Source: Nymphaea colorata | Lineage: Eukaryota > Streptophyta > Magnoliopsida > Nymphaeales > Nymphaeaceae | Length of the DNA: 64,000 nt | Direction of reading: 5' to 3' | Assembly (NCBI RefSeq): GCF_008831285.2 | Contig: NC_045146.1 | Span: forward strand, 19,111,289 to 19,175,288 | Shown: positions 21,761 to 31,810 of the stretch, piece after piece | How the letters are laid out: each line of letters starts with the position of its first letter | Position numbering within the stretch: the stretch's first letter is position 1 | Translations under genes and position numbers: made by a program | The notes under the pieces: model-generated | What the model saw: the letters and a program-made list of their open reading frames with translations, nothing else | Told to the model about the DNA's origin: nothing | The model's database searches: none

Positions 21761-22574
21761 TTTTGGTATGAAAATAGATGTGCTTCCATATTTTAAAGAT
21801 GATATGAGCATCGAGACAAGTAGTTAGGTTTACTATGTAGACATATTTATGATTCTATTCTTCAAAAAGTTAGGCCCTGATTGTGTTCTCATAAGGTAAG
21901 TTGATGTCACATACATAATTTCTTAGGTGACATCATCTCTAGGTTTTAGGTTACATCATGTTCTGGTAGAACTGCACCTTGTTTTGGCCTTATAGTATTT
22001 TGCATATTTTAAATTAGAGCAATATGGTCTTACAATGCGAAAAGTGCAGCTAAGTCTTATGTCCCGGGTGCGATTTTCTCGTGTTTGAAAGAAAAACAAG
22101 TATAAGCACAGAAAGCCCACACTGTTGACATTTAAGACATTACACAATGTGTTCTATGGTTGGAAAACATGACTTCAATCTCAACTGTTAGGTTTTTTGG
22201 TATGAATATGATATCGTTTGAGTTTGTCTGTTTGTAATGAATGTGAGTTTCAACTAGATAGAGAATTTACTACTCAAACCAAGTAGTCAAGCACACCGAA
22301 TGTGAGATTAAATTGTCAGTTGGGCAGAAGAGAAAGAGACACTAGTGGCCGAGCCACAGTGGGCTGGTGTCGGCGGCTTTCAATAAAGTGGACCTACATC
22401 CAGCCGTAAGAACGGACCCAGGTTTGCTTGTTATATGCTCCTCAACCACAAATCTCTAGCTCCGCCACTTGTTAGAGCTATCGACGTAGATGGGACAGTA
22501 AAATAGAGCCGGAAGGGCGCTGCACCCGTGTTGACATGATTGGACGCAGGTTCGAGTACGAGACATGAGTGACT

Positions 22575-22578
<4 letters not shown>

Positions 22579-22637
<59 letters not shown>
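22579..22637. repeat. Compound microsatellite (TA)n(GA)n
   Basis: About 14 TA units followed by about 15 GA units, same order as at 19379. Just upstream, GCAGGTTCGAGTACGAG (22548-22564) resembles a tRNA-type B box. Confidence 0.95.
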
Positions 22638-22639
<2 letters not shown>

Positions 22640-22640
<1 letters not shown>

Positions 22641-23260
22641 ATTTTGGCAATGTATACTTTATAAGTAATGAATATACGTTAGGTGTATCTCTTCAATCTC
22701 CAGTTATTTATGAACAATGATCTCGTGAATATCAATCCATAAATGGCTGCATGACAATCACTTTGCGTTCTTCGTTTAAACACTGCTCGAAGTATAGACT
22801 TAATCCGCAAGTTACATGCCATGTCTAAAATTGCATATTATAATCACCAAATGCTTATGAGATTTGATCAAGTGAGGATGAAGACCGAGTGAGTTGGGGT
22901 TGCCTTGGAACCCAAGAATCTAGGAACCCTGTGAGGGTTGGGGTTGTCTTGGGCCCTAAGTAACTAGAAACCAGGTGACATTTACATGACCAAATGTGAT
23001 CAAACCTTCTAGATATTCATTCGTAATGAGGATTCCGAACCAGAAAATTTTAATGGCAAGTGCGTCGCCTCAGTGGCTACAAGACAGAGACATCACCTAA
23101 ATGAGTGGTCAATTTTGCTGTGTCATATACTCAATAGGCCTCAATGAAAAGCCTTGACAGCCAAGAAATCAGGCAGCATACTCATTTATGTAAAAAAAAT
23201 GAATGTTTATATTCCATCTTTTGTTTTTCTGAAAATTTGATTTTGCTAAAACACTAGGAC
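22640..23260. other. Gene-free spacer
   Basis: Contains a short internal duplication around GGTTGGGGTTGCCTTGG / GGTTGGGGTTGTCTTGG (22890-22960). No gene seen. Confidence 0.35.
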
Positions 23261-23264
23261 TATG

Positions 23265-23360
23265 AGAGCGTTTGGTAATAGGAACAGTGAACGCAGTGTC
23301 CCATGAATTTTCGAAAGATTGTGTTCCAAGAGATGCAGTGTTTCTATTACCAAATGCTCT
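23265..23360. mobile_element. 96-bp foldback element
   Basis: Left end AGAGCGTTTGGTAATAG and right end CTATTACCAAATGCTCT are inverted repeats with one mismatch over 17 bp. The size and structure fit a very small MITE. No clear target duplication. Confidence 0.6.
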
Positions 23361-23660
23361 GAATTGGTATGTTACACATGGTATATAAGGGGTTTTGATT
23401 CTTGGTTGCAATAAATGCATTTTGGATCTAACTGGGCTCATATTTGACTTTAAGGAGTCAATTAATTTCAACTTAAGGTGCGAATAGGGCTGCTTGGCTT
23501 GGGACCCAGTGAGTGGACATGCCAATGGTGCTGGAAAACAACTTCAAACTACTATATATTACATGGAACCTCATCTGCCATAAACGAGGTACTGCTAAAT
23601 TTAATTGATCTAAAGTTACCCAGCCATCTAAAATGCAGGTGGATGATTGGAAAAAAAAAC

Positions 23661-23908
23661 ATGGATAGACAGTCTTGATTAGATGGCTCGATGACTATAG
23701 CTAACCAGAGTCATCGTTCATCCCATTATATATATATATATATATATTGTAGTTTACACTTTTTTTTGTCTTTGTTTTTCTCTCAATCATACATTTGCTT
23801 TAGATGGACGGCATTAATTAGATGGCTCACTAACTTGAGTCATCATTCATCCCTTTATATATATATATATATAAAGGGATGAATGTATATATATATATAT
23901 ATATATAT
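23661..23908. repeat. Direct repeat pair with perfect 42-bp palindrome
   Basis: Copies at about 23661-23750 and 23801-23872 share 'gattagatggctc...gtcatc.ttcatccc' and each runs into (TA)n. The second forms a perfect palindrome at 23844-23885 (CATTCATCCCTTTATATA and its complement), followed by more TA. Confidence 0.8.
23727..23748. repeat. (TA)n tract
   Basis: Short TA run attached to the first member of the direct repeat pair at 23661-23908. Confidence 0.9.
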
Positions 23909-23909
23909 T

Positions 23910-25700
23910 GTCTAAGTTTTAATTTTTTGTAGTTGCATTATTGTAAGCATTTCAAGTAGTTGTACGAAAGAAAACGGATTTTCGGAGTTGTTGGTTTCTA
24001 TCAAGTTGATCATGTGGATTACAACTATACAATTAAATATATCGATGAACCAACAAGATAGTCAAATTAAATAAGTCACACCTTTGCTGTTAAAGAATAC
24101 GGTTCTCGCATTGAAGAGATTTACAAGGTCAATTGGACACGACCAATCAGATCTAATTGTTCATGGTAGCACAATTTATAATATTTTAGTTTTTATCATG
24201 ATTTTTATAAAAATTAAATATTACCCATCCATATACAGAGTAGAGTCAACTCGAGCCAAAGGAGTTGTTCACCTTAAAACACATGGTATTTTTCTTCTAT
24301 AAATGTATTGATTTATTTTGTTTATTGTTTGTCGCTCACACATCTCATTTTCTCTAATGATTGAGAGTTGATCGACACAATTGACACAATTAAATGGTTG
24401 ACACGATTATGCCGATGTGGTGAATCGGCCGGTTCACCCACGCAGCTCGATCAATCAGCACGAAATATTAGAAGATTATTTTTAAAAAAATAAATAAAAC
24501 ATAAAAAATTTAATTGTAAATAATAATTTAAAAAATTAACTAAAAATTGATGCAACACTCTAAAATTGCCCCATTTTAAGCATTTGGTAACGAGCACAGT
24601 AGTATATTGTTTTGTATATAAGTCCTAAAGATTAATGAATTTTTTACTACATGTTAAAGCAATATGCGACTATCGTAAAACGTCGGGAAAGCGTATCTTT
24701 GTCTCGTGGTTAATTAGGTGATTAAGAAAGATCGACCGAAGAAAGGTCAACGTAATTTTCCGAAAAGACAGGGGTAGATCAGGTCAACATGTTTACTTCT
24801 GGAACCTCTCGCACGAAACCGTGTTTACTTTTTATGCAACGAATTTTGAATTCAACTTTTTTGTGGTCAACATATTATTATATTATATTCTGGATTTTAT
24901 TTTTTTCACAAACTCGTGCTCCCCTTTGTCGGCAATTGACATGTACGTGCTTCCTTCCTTTGGGCAGAATGGAAACTTAACGTTTCTTTTTTTTATTGCC
25001 TTTCCAAAGCTCGCAAATTTCAACAATTTCCGTAAATGAAACTTGGTGTTGTGTTCCCGTTTTCAAGAAAATATTGGAATTTTAAATTTAATAAAATGTT
25101 TTAAAATTTGCCAATTCATGGTCGAATGTTGTTTGATTCGATGTTTTTGTAGAAAAATGGTGTGGCGCCGATGCCGATATTTACCACATTAATGTTGCCA
25201 ACAAGACAAAAACTTGGTTTATGATTGCCTCTTCACTTATTAAATTAAGAGTGTAAAATTAATTCTTTACGATGTAATATTTCTTTGAAAAGATAATTTC
25301 AAAGAGAGGAGTATTGGATAAAATTTAATTAAATTGGACTTGACAATTCACATCTTAGATCCAAGACTGCATTAGTTTGTAAAAATCTTAAATCAATCCA
25401 CCTTACATGTGAAAAACCATGAATCTAAAATCAAATGAAAGATTTTTTAAGTTTCTAGTGACCACAAATCACTGGGATTACATTTAAAAAAAAAAAAAGT
25501 GGATTCCTGTCTTGTTAGTAGTACAAATGTTTTTTCATGAAAATTAAAACGATTAAAATGACATCCTCCTCATGACATATATCCTTACGTAGTTAAAATA
25601 ATAGAAAAATGAAATTGGCATAAAAATAGGAATATAAAGAATGAATTTCATAACTAAAGCTGAAATTGTCAACTGCTTAAAATAAATCAGTTGTAGAACT
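23910..25700. other. Gene-free AT-rich spacer
   Basis: No gene or bounded repeat is supported. The AT content is very high from 24470 to 25640. Confidence 0.4.
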
Positions 25701-26195
25701 GAAGAAAAAGAAGTATATTCTCACAAAGCATAAGCCAATCCACTCAAAGAAGATTCGGCTCCATTGTACTCCTAAAACCTAATCTAATTAAAAAAATAAT
25801 AATGAAATTAAAATTAATTATTTCAACAACCTGCCAAAAAATAATCTTGTCTCCCGCCCTCACTGCCTTATCGTCCAAGCTTCCAACATTCTCATGTTCA
25901 CACGCAAAAGACAAGCATCTATAGGGAAATCCGGTCACCGGAAAACCAAAAAGGTCGCCGGAAGAATTAGTCCAATACCTCCAAAAACCGCAATACACCG
26001 AAAGTAAAAAGGAATATGTACAATGTGAACATCAAGACTGTACTCAGAGTCGTACCACCTTAAAGAATTCTCCTTTACATGATATTAAAAGAAAAAGAAA
26101 TAAAAAAAGAAGATAAAATCTCACATATTTCATTTTTAGTAATTTTAATTCCTCATTTTGCGAGAAAAGGGGAAGAAAAAAAAGAACAGGGAAGA
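25700..26195 (-). other. Presumed DUF1645 3'UTR
   Basis: Sequence downstream of the DUF1645 stop. A minus-strand open frame at 25744-25998 has no recognisable homology and is likely untranslated. Confidence 0.35.
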
Positions 26196-27116
26196 TCAAT
26201 GATGCTGGTGGTGATGAAGATTCAGATTGCCGAAGATGCCGACCAGGTCCTGCCTGTACGGCAGATACGACCGCCGCCGGTCTCCCTCCCGGGACTTCAC
26301 GTACCGGACATCAGCCGGGAAGCCCCCCTTCTTTTGGTTGGTTTTCCTGTCGGCCATGTTTTTGTCCTTCTCCATCTTCTTCTGCGGCTCCACCCTCTCC
26401 GGCGAGGCCGGAGGTCTCCGGGGGCGTGATTCAGGTGCTTGTCGGTCCTTGTTCTTCTTTGGGGGCGGCGCGAGGAAGACGAACATGTCCTTCCCGTCGC
26501 TGTTGCTTCGGTGGAGGATGTCGCGGAGCCGCCACCTGCGGGAGGAGTTGCTGGTGGAGTTGCTCTTCTTGCACGTCTCTGGCTGGGGCTTTCTCGGCGA
26601 CCACACGCAGTAGGTACCCTCAGGGACGCCGGTGAGCTCGTCGGCCTCCGGCACCGCCCGGTCCTCCAGGAAGAGCGTTTTCAGAGGCAGACGAGTCGAA
26701 GTGGACGACGAAGAGCAAGCGGAAGATGAAGAAGAAGAAGAAAGGTCGGACTGAGCAGCGGACGAAGGAACAGGGATCGAACCGGCCGGCCACGACTGGA
26801 AGACCTCGAAGAGCGGCCGCATCCGGCCGTTGGCGAAGAGCTCATCGGCGGAGATGGCGTCGAAGTCGTCGGCTGAGGAAACAAGCCCCCCAAATTCGAA
26901 GTCATCGTCATCTTCTTCGTCCTCCTCAGCGTTTCCTCCGCACCGATCGCAACCGTTGTAGGCCTCCTCCTCCTCCTCCTCCTCCTCCTGAGGAAGGTCG
27001 TAGACGTCCTCGTCCTCAGGAAGAGGGTGGGCGGCGATCAAATCCGCGGAGACGTCCAGAAACCGGCCGGAGTGGCCGCCGAAGCTCGGAGACAGGGAAA
27101 TCACCGCGCTCTGCAT
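26196..27116 (-). CDS. DUF1645 family protein
   Basis: Single-exon minus-strand gene, 306 aa. Pfam DUF1645 features in order: an N-terminal SAVISLSPSFGGHSGRF, acidic run (E-rich, about 44-50), FEFGG (73-77), ISADELFANGRMRPLF (88-103), a Ser-rich linker, RRWRLRDILHRSNSDGK (193-209), a basic region, and YLPYRQDLVGIFG (284-296), ending with a His-rich tail. Family members are plant-specific and often stress-responsive; biochemical function is unknown. The start is the ATG at 27114-27116; the frame runs open upstream to a GTG at 27179, but family homology begins at this Met. The CDS is much more GC-rich than the flanks, which explains the many antisense open frames over it. Confidence 0.9.
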   Translation of the reverse strand: MQSAVISLSPSFGGHSGRFLDVSADLIAAHPLPEDEDVYDLPQEEEEEEEEAYNGCDRCGGNAEEDEEDDDDFEFGGLVSSADDFDAISADELFANGRMRPLFEVFQSWPAGSIPVPSSAAQSDLSSSSSSSACSSSSTSTRLPLKTLFLEDRAVPEADELTGVPEGTYCVWSPRKPQPETCKKSNSTSNSSRRWRLRDILHRSNSDGKDMFVFLAPPPKKNKDRQAPESRPRRPPASPERVEPQKKMEKDKNMADRKTNQKKGGFPADVRYVKSREGDRRRSYLPYRQDLVGIFGNLNLHHHQHH

Positions 27117-27345
27117 CAGAAAACCAAATGGGTACCAGAAAAAACTCTCCAAAGTCGACAATCCCGCGGTTCCGGCCACTTGGGTATCGCCAGAAAATCG
27201 ACTTCCCGCCTCAGAATAGACAGAACAATCAGCCCCAAGAACGAAAAGCTAAGAAACAGATGAGAAATATGTACTAAAAGAGGGAGAGATGGTGGGCTTC
27301 CTCCTCTCTGGTCTTAAATAAGAAGGGGAAGGGGGCTTTTATTGG
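27117..27345 (-). promoter_or_regulatory. DUF1645 5'UTR and core promoter
   Basis: Reading on the minus strand, a TATA-like TATTTAAG lies at about 27312-27319, placing the transcription start near 27285 and leaving a leader of about 170 nt before the ATG at 27116. GA-rich sequence (CT-rich on the minus strand) lies upstream at 27355-27390. Confidence 0.5.
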
Positions 27346-27695
27346 TGAGAGGAAAGGTGGGAGAGAGAGAGAGAAGGGAGGGGAAGGTCGATCACGCGTT
27401 TGTCCACTTCGGAAGGAGACCGGAAATGTTCAGAACTTGGAAGGGAAGGAGGCGGAGGAGCAGTTGACAATTGACACGTACAAGAGAAAGCGGCACACCT
27501 GGGATTAAGTGCCTCTCCTTTCCCAAACCGGGAACGCTATGTGGGTCTCACATTAAAATAGAGAACTGTATTTGTCCATAGCTTGCAAGCCCATATGCTT
27601 CTAGACGCTCTTGCTTTCTAATCCCAAATATTAAAGTTTCTGACTTTTATTTTTTATTTAAGTATGGACCCTTAAGCTAAACGTAAAAGCCTAGG
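27346..27695. other. Upstream spacer of DUF1645 gene
   Basis: GA-rich and GC-richer near the promoter; no gene seen. Confidence 0.35.
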
Positions 27696-28002
27696 CGTGT
27701 TTGGATGGCACCTTCCTAAAAATATATATATACTTTTTAAAAGATTGGTTTCATGAAAAAAATGGTTTTTAATCATTTTTTAAGAATCTGTTTACATGTT
27801 TGGATGGCATACTTGAACCTCAATTTCTTAAAATAACCCGGAGAACCAGGTTATTCAATCCCTTTTAAAAACCAGATTTTTTTTTCAAAAATGATTGTTG
27901 AGAAAACTTGGTTTTGGTTTCATACAAACATTTCAAAAAATGGCTGTTTTTTTTGTTTTTTTTTTGCTTCCAAAATGTTCTTGGGAATGTCATCCAAACA
28001 CG
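27696..28002. mobile_element. MITE-like element with CGTGTTTGGATG ends
   Basis: Left end CGTGTTTGGATGGCA and right end TGTCATCCAAACACG are inverted repeats with one mismatch over 15 bp. The 307-bp AT-rich interior holds further inverted stretches (a second TTTGGATGGCA near 27800). Flanks GCCTAGG and GCCGAGG could be an imperfect target duplication. No coding capacity. A related single end (GTGTCATCCAAACGGG) occurs near 55100. Confidence 0.65.
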
Positions 28003-28660
28003 GCCGAGGTTTTTTTTCTTTCAAAATGATACATTCTCTATTTTGTTGATCATGCAATTGTGATCATCTTCCTATTGTGATTGAACTAAATAAATGATGA
28101 TTTGTTTGAAAAGAGTAGATTGAGACGCATTTTCTTGCTAAAAAGGATGAAATTGTCAAAAGGAATTAGAATTTTCTTTCTAAAAAAAAAAAAAGAAAAT
28201 CTCTTGGGCCAATGAGCCCTTCCCAATTGGCTCTTTTTAAAGCAGCTTTATTTTAAGGACAGTCAATACCCCTGCCCAATTTGGGTAAACACGAAAAGCC
28301 ACTACTTTAATCTTGCTCCCCTAAATTCCAGTCATTATGATTATATCTCATGATCTCCCAAGCATCACTTTTAGGATTTTCCGGTGGCTTATTTCCGGTG
28401 CACTCGCCGTTTTTATGATATATTGTATATCTACACAGATAATTCTTGGCAATTTTTTTCGTGAAATAATCATATACAAGGAGTATGGTCTTTTTCACTT
28501 ACCAGTTTAAAAGTTTTATCAAGGGAAGCAAAACAAATCAATAAGAGAGATGTAGAAAATAAAGGTAGTATAAAGTATAAACAGGATCTTTTTAACTACA
28601 TAAATTTTATCTTTTCCTTTTTCCTTCTTCTTTCTTTCTTCTTCCACAAGTTTAGTGTTG
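28003..28660. other. Gene-free spacer
   Basis: A 63-codon minus-strand frame at 28307-28498 is not recognised. Nothing else is supported. Confidence 0.35.
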
Positions 28661-28663
28661 CAG

Positions 28664-28747
28664 AATATACCTGTCTCGGCCTTTTAGTTTCTCGCTGTTT
28701 TAACTTAACATTGGATATTCCTTTATCGGCCTTTTGGCTAAGATCAT
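28664..28747 (+). pseudogene. Two U2 snRNA 5'-end-like fragments
   Basis: At 28715-28746 the plus strand reads ATATTCCTTTATCGG followed by CCTTTTGGCTAAGATC, matching the conserved first ~30 nt of U2 snRNA (ATACCTTTCTCGGCCTTTTGG...) with few changes. A second, shorter match, ATACCTGTCTCGGCCTTTT, lies 49 bp upstream at 28668-28686. Neither continues into the branch-site-recognition or Sm regions of U2, so these are truncated copies, not functional U2 genes. Confidence 0.55.
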
Positions 28748-28749
28748 TG

Positions 28750-31260
28750 GGAGACAGCAGGAAGCCTACAGAAGGGAGGCGGTGGGACTCAGGCCGTCGA
28801 CTTTCTAGAAAGAGAAAGAGAGAGAGAGAGTAACAAAATTCTTTGTTATTAGCATTGGTCCTCCCACGGCATCGCTTTTCACATGCTGCCACGTGTCACT
28901 TTCTCTCTCTACTTTATCTCTACCCATCAACTTTGTTTAGGAGACAGGCGGCCTCTTAAATGAGAACTCATCTTTAGTGGGCAACAGTTAAGAGGAGATA
29001 TTTTAAAGTGTTTTGGGAGTCTCACGTTCATGTCTCACGTTCACTTGGATCATATTATATTTATATATTCTATTATGTGATTCGTACGCCACAGCTTTCC
29101 TCCCCCATTGGGGAGGGAGAGGCCGGTGTGGACACTTCTTGGCGTTTGGTGTGCGCACACGTTCACAAGCCTTTCTCACTTCCTTCCTCTTACGTGAAAA
29201 TGTTGGACTCCCTTTCAGATGGATATAAACACGTCCTCAAACTTTTAAACTTACATGTTGAACGTACATGTTCAGATGTTAGTTTTAGATGAGTGAGAGG
29301 TTAACAACACACTGTTCTTCTGTTTTAAAAAAAAGGTCAAAGGTTTCCTATCTTTTTTCTTCCAGAATCGTGATTGTGTTGGTGTCAGGTAGCAACTCAG
29401 TGTGAACTTTTATGATGATATTGTCATTGTTCAGGAGAAAAAAAAATGTCAAGTTAAACAATTTCTGGGCCTAAATGTGTCTTTAGCAGTTGAAAGATCA
29501 GCGGGCTCATTAAAAATCTTAAACTCAAGTTTATAAGTCGAACTTATTCAAACGAGGGATGATCATTTGCTGCCAAAAGACAATGATGAACATAGTCATG
29601 TTTTTAGACGAAGCAAACAAGGCATTTCTTTACGTGCGTGTACATGTATACATCTAATTTTGCACGAACTTTAACGTATGCTGGTGCTTCGTATATGCAC
29701 CAGTTTCGATGTCCGTGAAAATTAGACTGTCACATTGAGAGCGTCCATTGACCGCAGTGTTATGAGACAACCTGTCTAAGAAAACCGGTCATGATTTGAT
29801 TTTAACACCCATTAAAAAAGAAGTTCGGCCATGGAGAAGGGATACATCGAAGAGGTTAGTTTTCCGAGCTTAGGACTTGGGTGGGAAGAATGATCGTGAT
29901 TGATAATGACAATGTACAGAAAAAATTCTTGAAAATATAAGTCTCTTACAAGACGTCCGATCCGCGCCCTAGCGGTGATAGGGTCAAAGTCCTTTTTTCT
30001 AAATTTGTGGCATGAACGCCTACAGAAGCCAGATGGTTCAGGTGGTTCTGATCTCTGATCTCACTGTTAGGTGAGCTTCCACAATGTGTTCACTGAATAA
30101 GCCAATTGATGAGTCAACTAACTCCTAGGCTACAGCACATATGGTGAACAAACTTTGGTAGGTTTGACGAGACTTGGGATGCTTACTCCCACACAAACGG
30201 GTTGGATCTGGTACAGCTATACACTTTTTTTGTCTTTAACATGTACTACCACCTCCATGAAATTTGAACGTTGACTGCTATTTTGACACATAAACGAGCC
30301 CAACTAAATGCATCAACCTGCCACACACACAGACACACAGATATGTATATAAGTCTGGTTCTAAATGGATCTGGTACAGCTAAAAAGAGATCCAATCCAT
30401 TTGAAAACCTATGCCCTCTTCCTCCATCTAATAAAAGTCCAGGCAAATCTTATTGATTGTACAGCTCCAAAGTGTTTGTTGAAATCCGAACCATCAGGAA
30501 AATGGTCCCACTTTCAAAGCACCAGAGTTCACATTCAAGTGCAAAGAAATAGCAGATGCACTCGTTGCTTGACTTGCAAAATCGTTCTTTTCCTGAACCG
30601 AGTGCAGCTTCAGCTTTGAGACAGTTTGAGGTTACCCAAGCATCTCCTTCTTCAAGTAAAGTACTATAGAGCGTGCTCAACTTCACTTGGGTCTCCTCCA
30701 AGCCATTCCTAAATGACGTGGTTGCAGTAAAAACAGTTCTACTGTAGTTCTAGAGAAATTACACTTTTTGACGCTTTCTTTCACGTTTGAGTTTCTATCA
30801 GAGACCAATCTGTGGTAATGAACAGGCCATTCTGACATCAAAATCAATTCAAAAGAGTAGTAACACTTGGACATTTTAACAGGCTTCTTCGGGAGTTCCT
30901 TTGAAATGTTGCGCTCCGCTGGGCAGTGTCTTTAAAGCTTGGACTGCTATCGAAGATAATCCTTGTCAATGGCCTGAGACAGTTTCCGAGTAAAAGTCGG
31001 CAACTCCAGAATATATCGTCTTGCTGGCTCTGTGTGTCGCGGCAAATAAAAGAAGCCAGCCAAACTGTCTCCATGTTTGTGTTAGCATCAAACCACACTA
31101 GAAGAATACATCAAATTTTAGGCCAAAGTTATTCCACACGACTAACACAAATAAAACAAATATCTCAACATATTTAGTCTTGGGAAGATTTTCACGAGAG
31201 AAATTAGGCAATGGATTGCCTCAAACTGTCAGCTTCAAGTCAAATAACAGACAACTCCAG
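28750..31260. other. Gene-free spacer between DUF1645 and kinase genes
   Basis: Several open frames of 60-95 codons (for example 29008-29292 plus, 30450-30701 minus, 30844-31098 minus) were read; none shows a known domain. The 30.2-31.2 kb part is less AT-rich and repeats ACAGTTT/AAACTGT motifs, so a non-coding transcript or pseudogene cannot be excluded. Confidence 0.35.
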
Positions 31261-31810
31261 GTTCATGTTTGATACATCCAGCCCGCTTGAAATCTCGGAG
31301 TTAGATGAACCAGATTGCAGCAATATAATAATTACCTTCAAGAATATAATCTGATTGATACCTGTGTTACAATTGCCTTATCTTGGCATTAACTGAAATC
31401 TGCATTAGCCTTCTGATAATACGCCACCTCCACCCCCACCTCCACATCTAAGTGACTAATCAGTGCTTGGAGGGACGCCAGAGGGAGAAGATCCATTCAA
31501 CCCCACGTAGAATATTGAAAACCATGATTTTGCAAGACATTCTAAATTGAGCAGCATGTGTTTGACAGCTACTCCACTATATCATCATTAAGATAATAAA
31601 TAAGATTACAATATGGAATGTTCCAGGACTTCACGAACCCTCGCAAAATTGGACAAAAAGACCTCACCCATAAGAGTTATTTTTATACAAAATACATGGA
31701 GAATACAGAAGCAGAATCATGGAATGTACACATCTGCAATAGTCCTCAAGGTTGGAGCATCAACGCCTCTGTTGCTTGGGGTTTGATAAAAAGGTTCTTG
31801 TGCCCTCATA

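Noticed and set aside
27117..27179. Upstream extension of DUF1645 to 27179
   Set aside because: The first codon would be GTG; no in-frame ATG exists before 27116 and the family starts there.
26227..27277. Several plus-strand frames of 70-180 codons
   Set aside because: They are antisense shadows of the GC-rich DUF1645 CDS, low complexity (Arg/Pro rich) and without homology.
28664..28747. Functional U2 snRNA gene
   Set aside because: Only the first ~30 nt are present and no plant snRNA upstream element could be identified.
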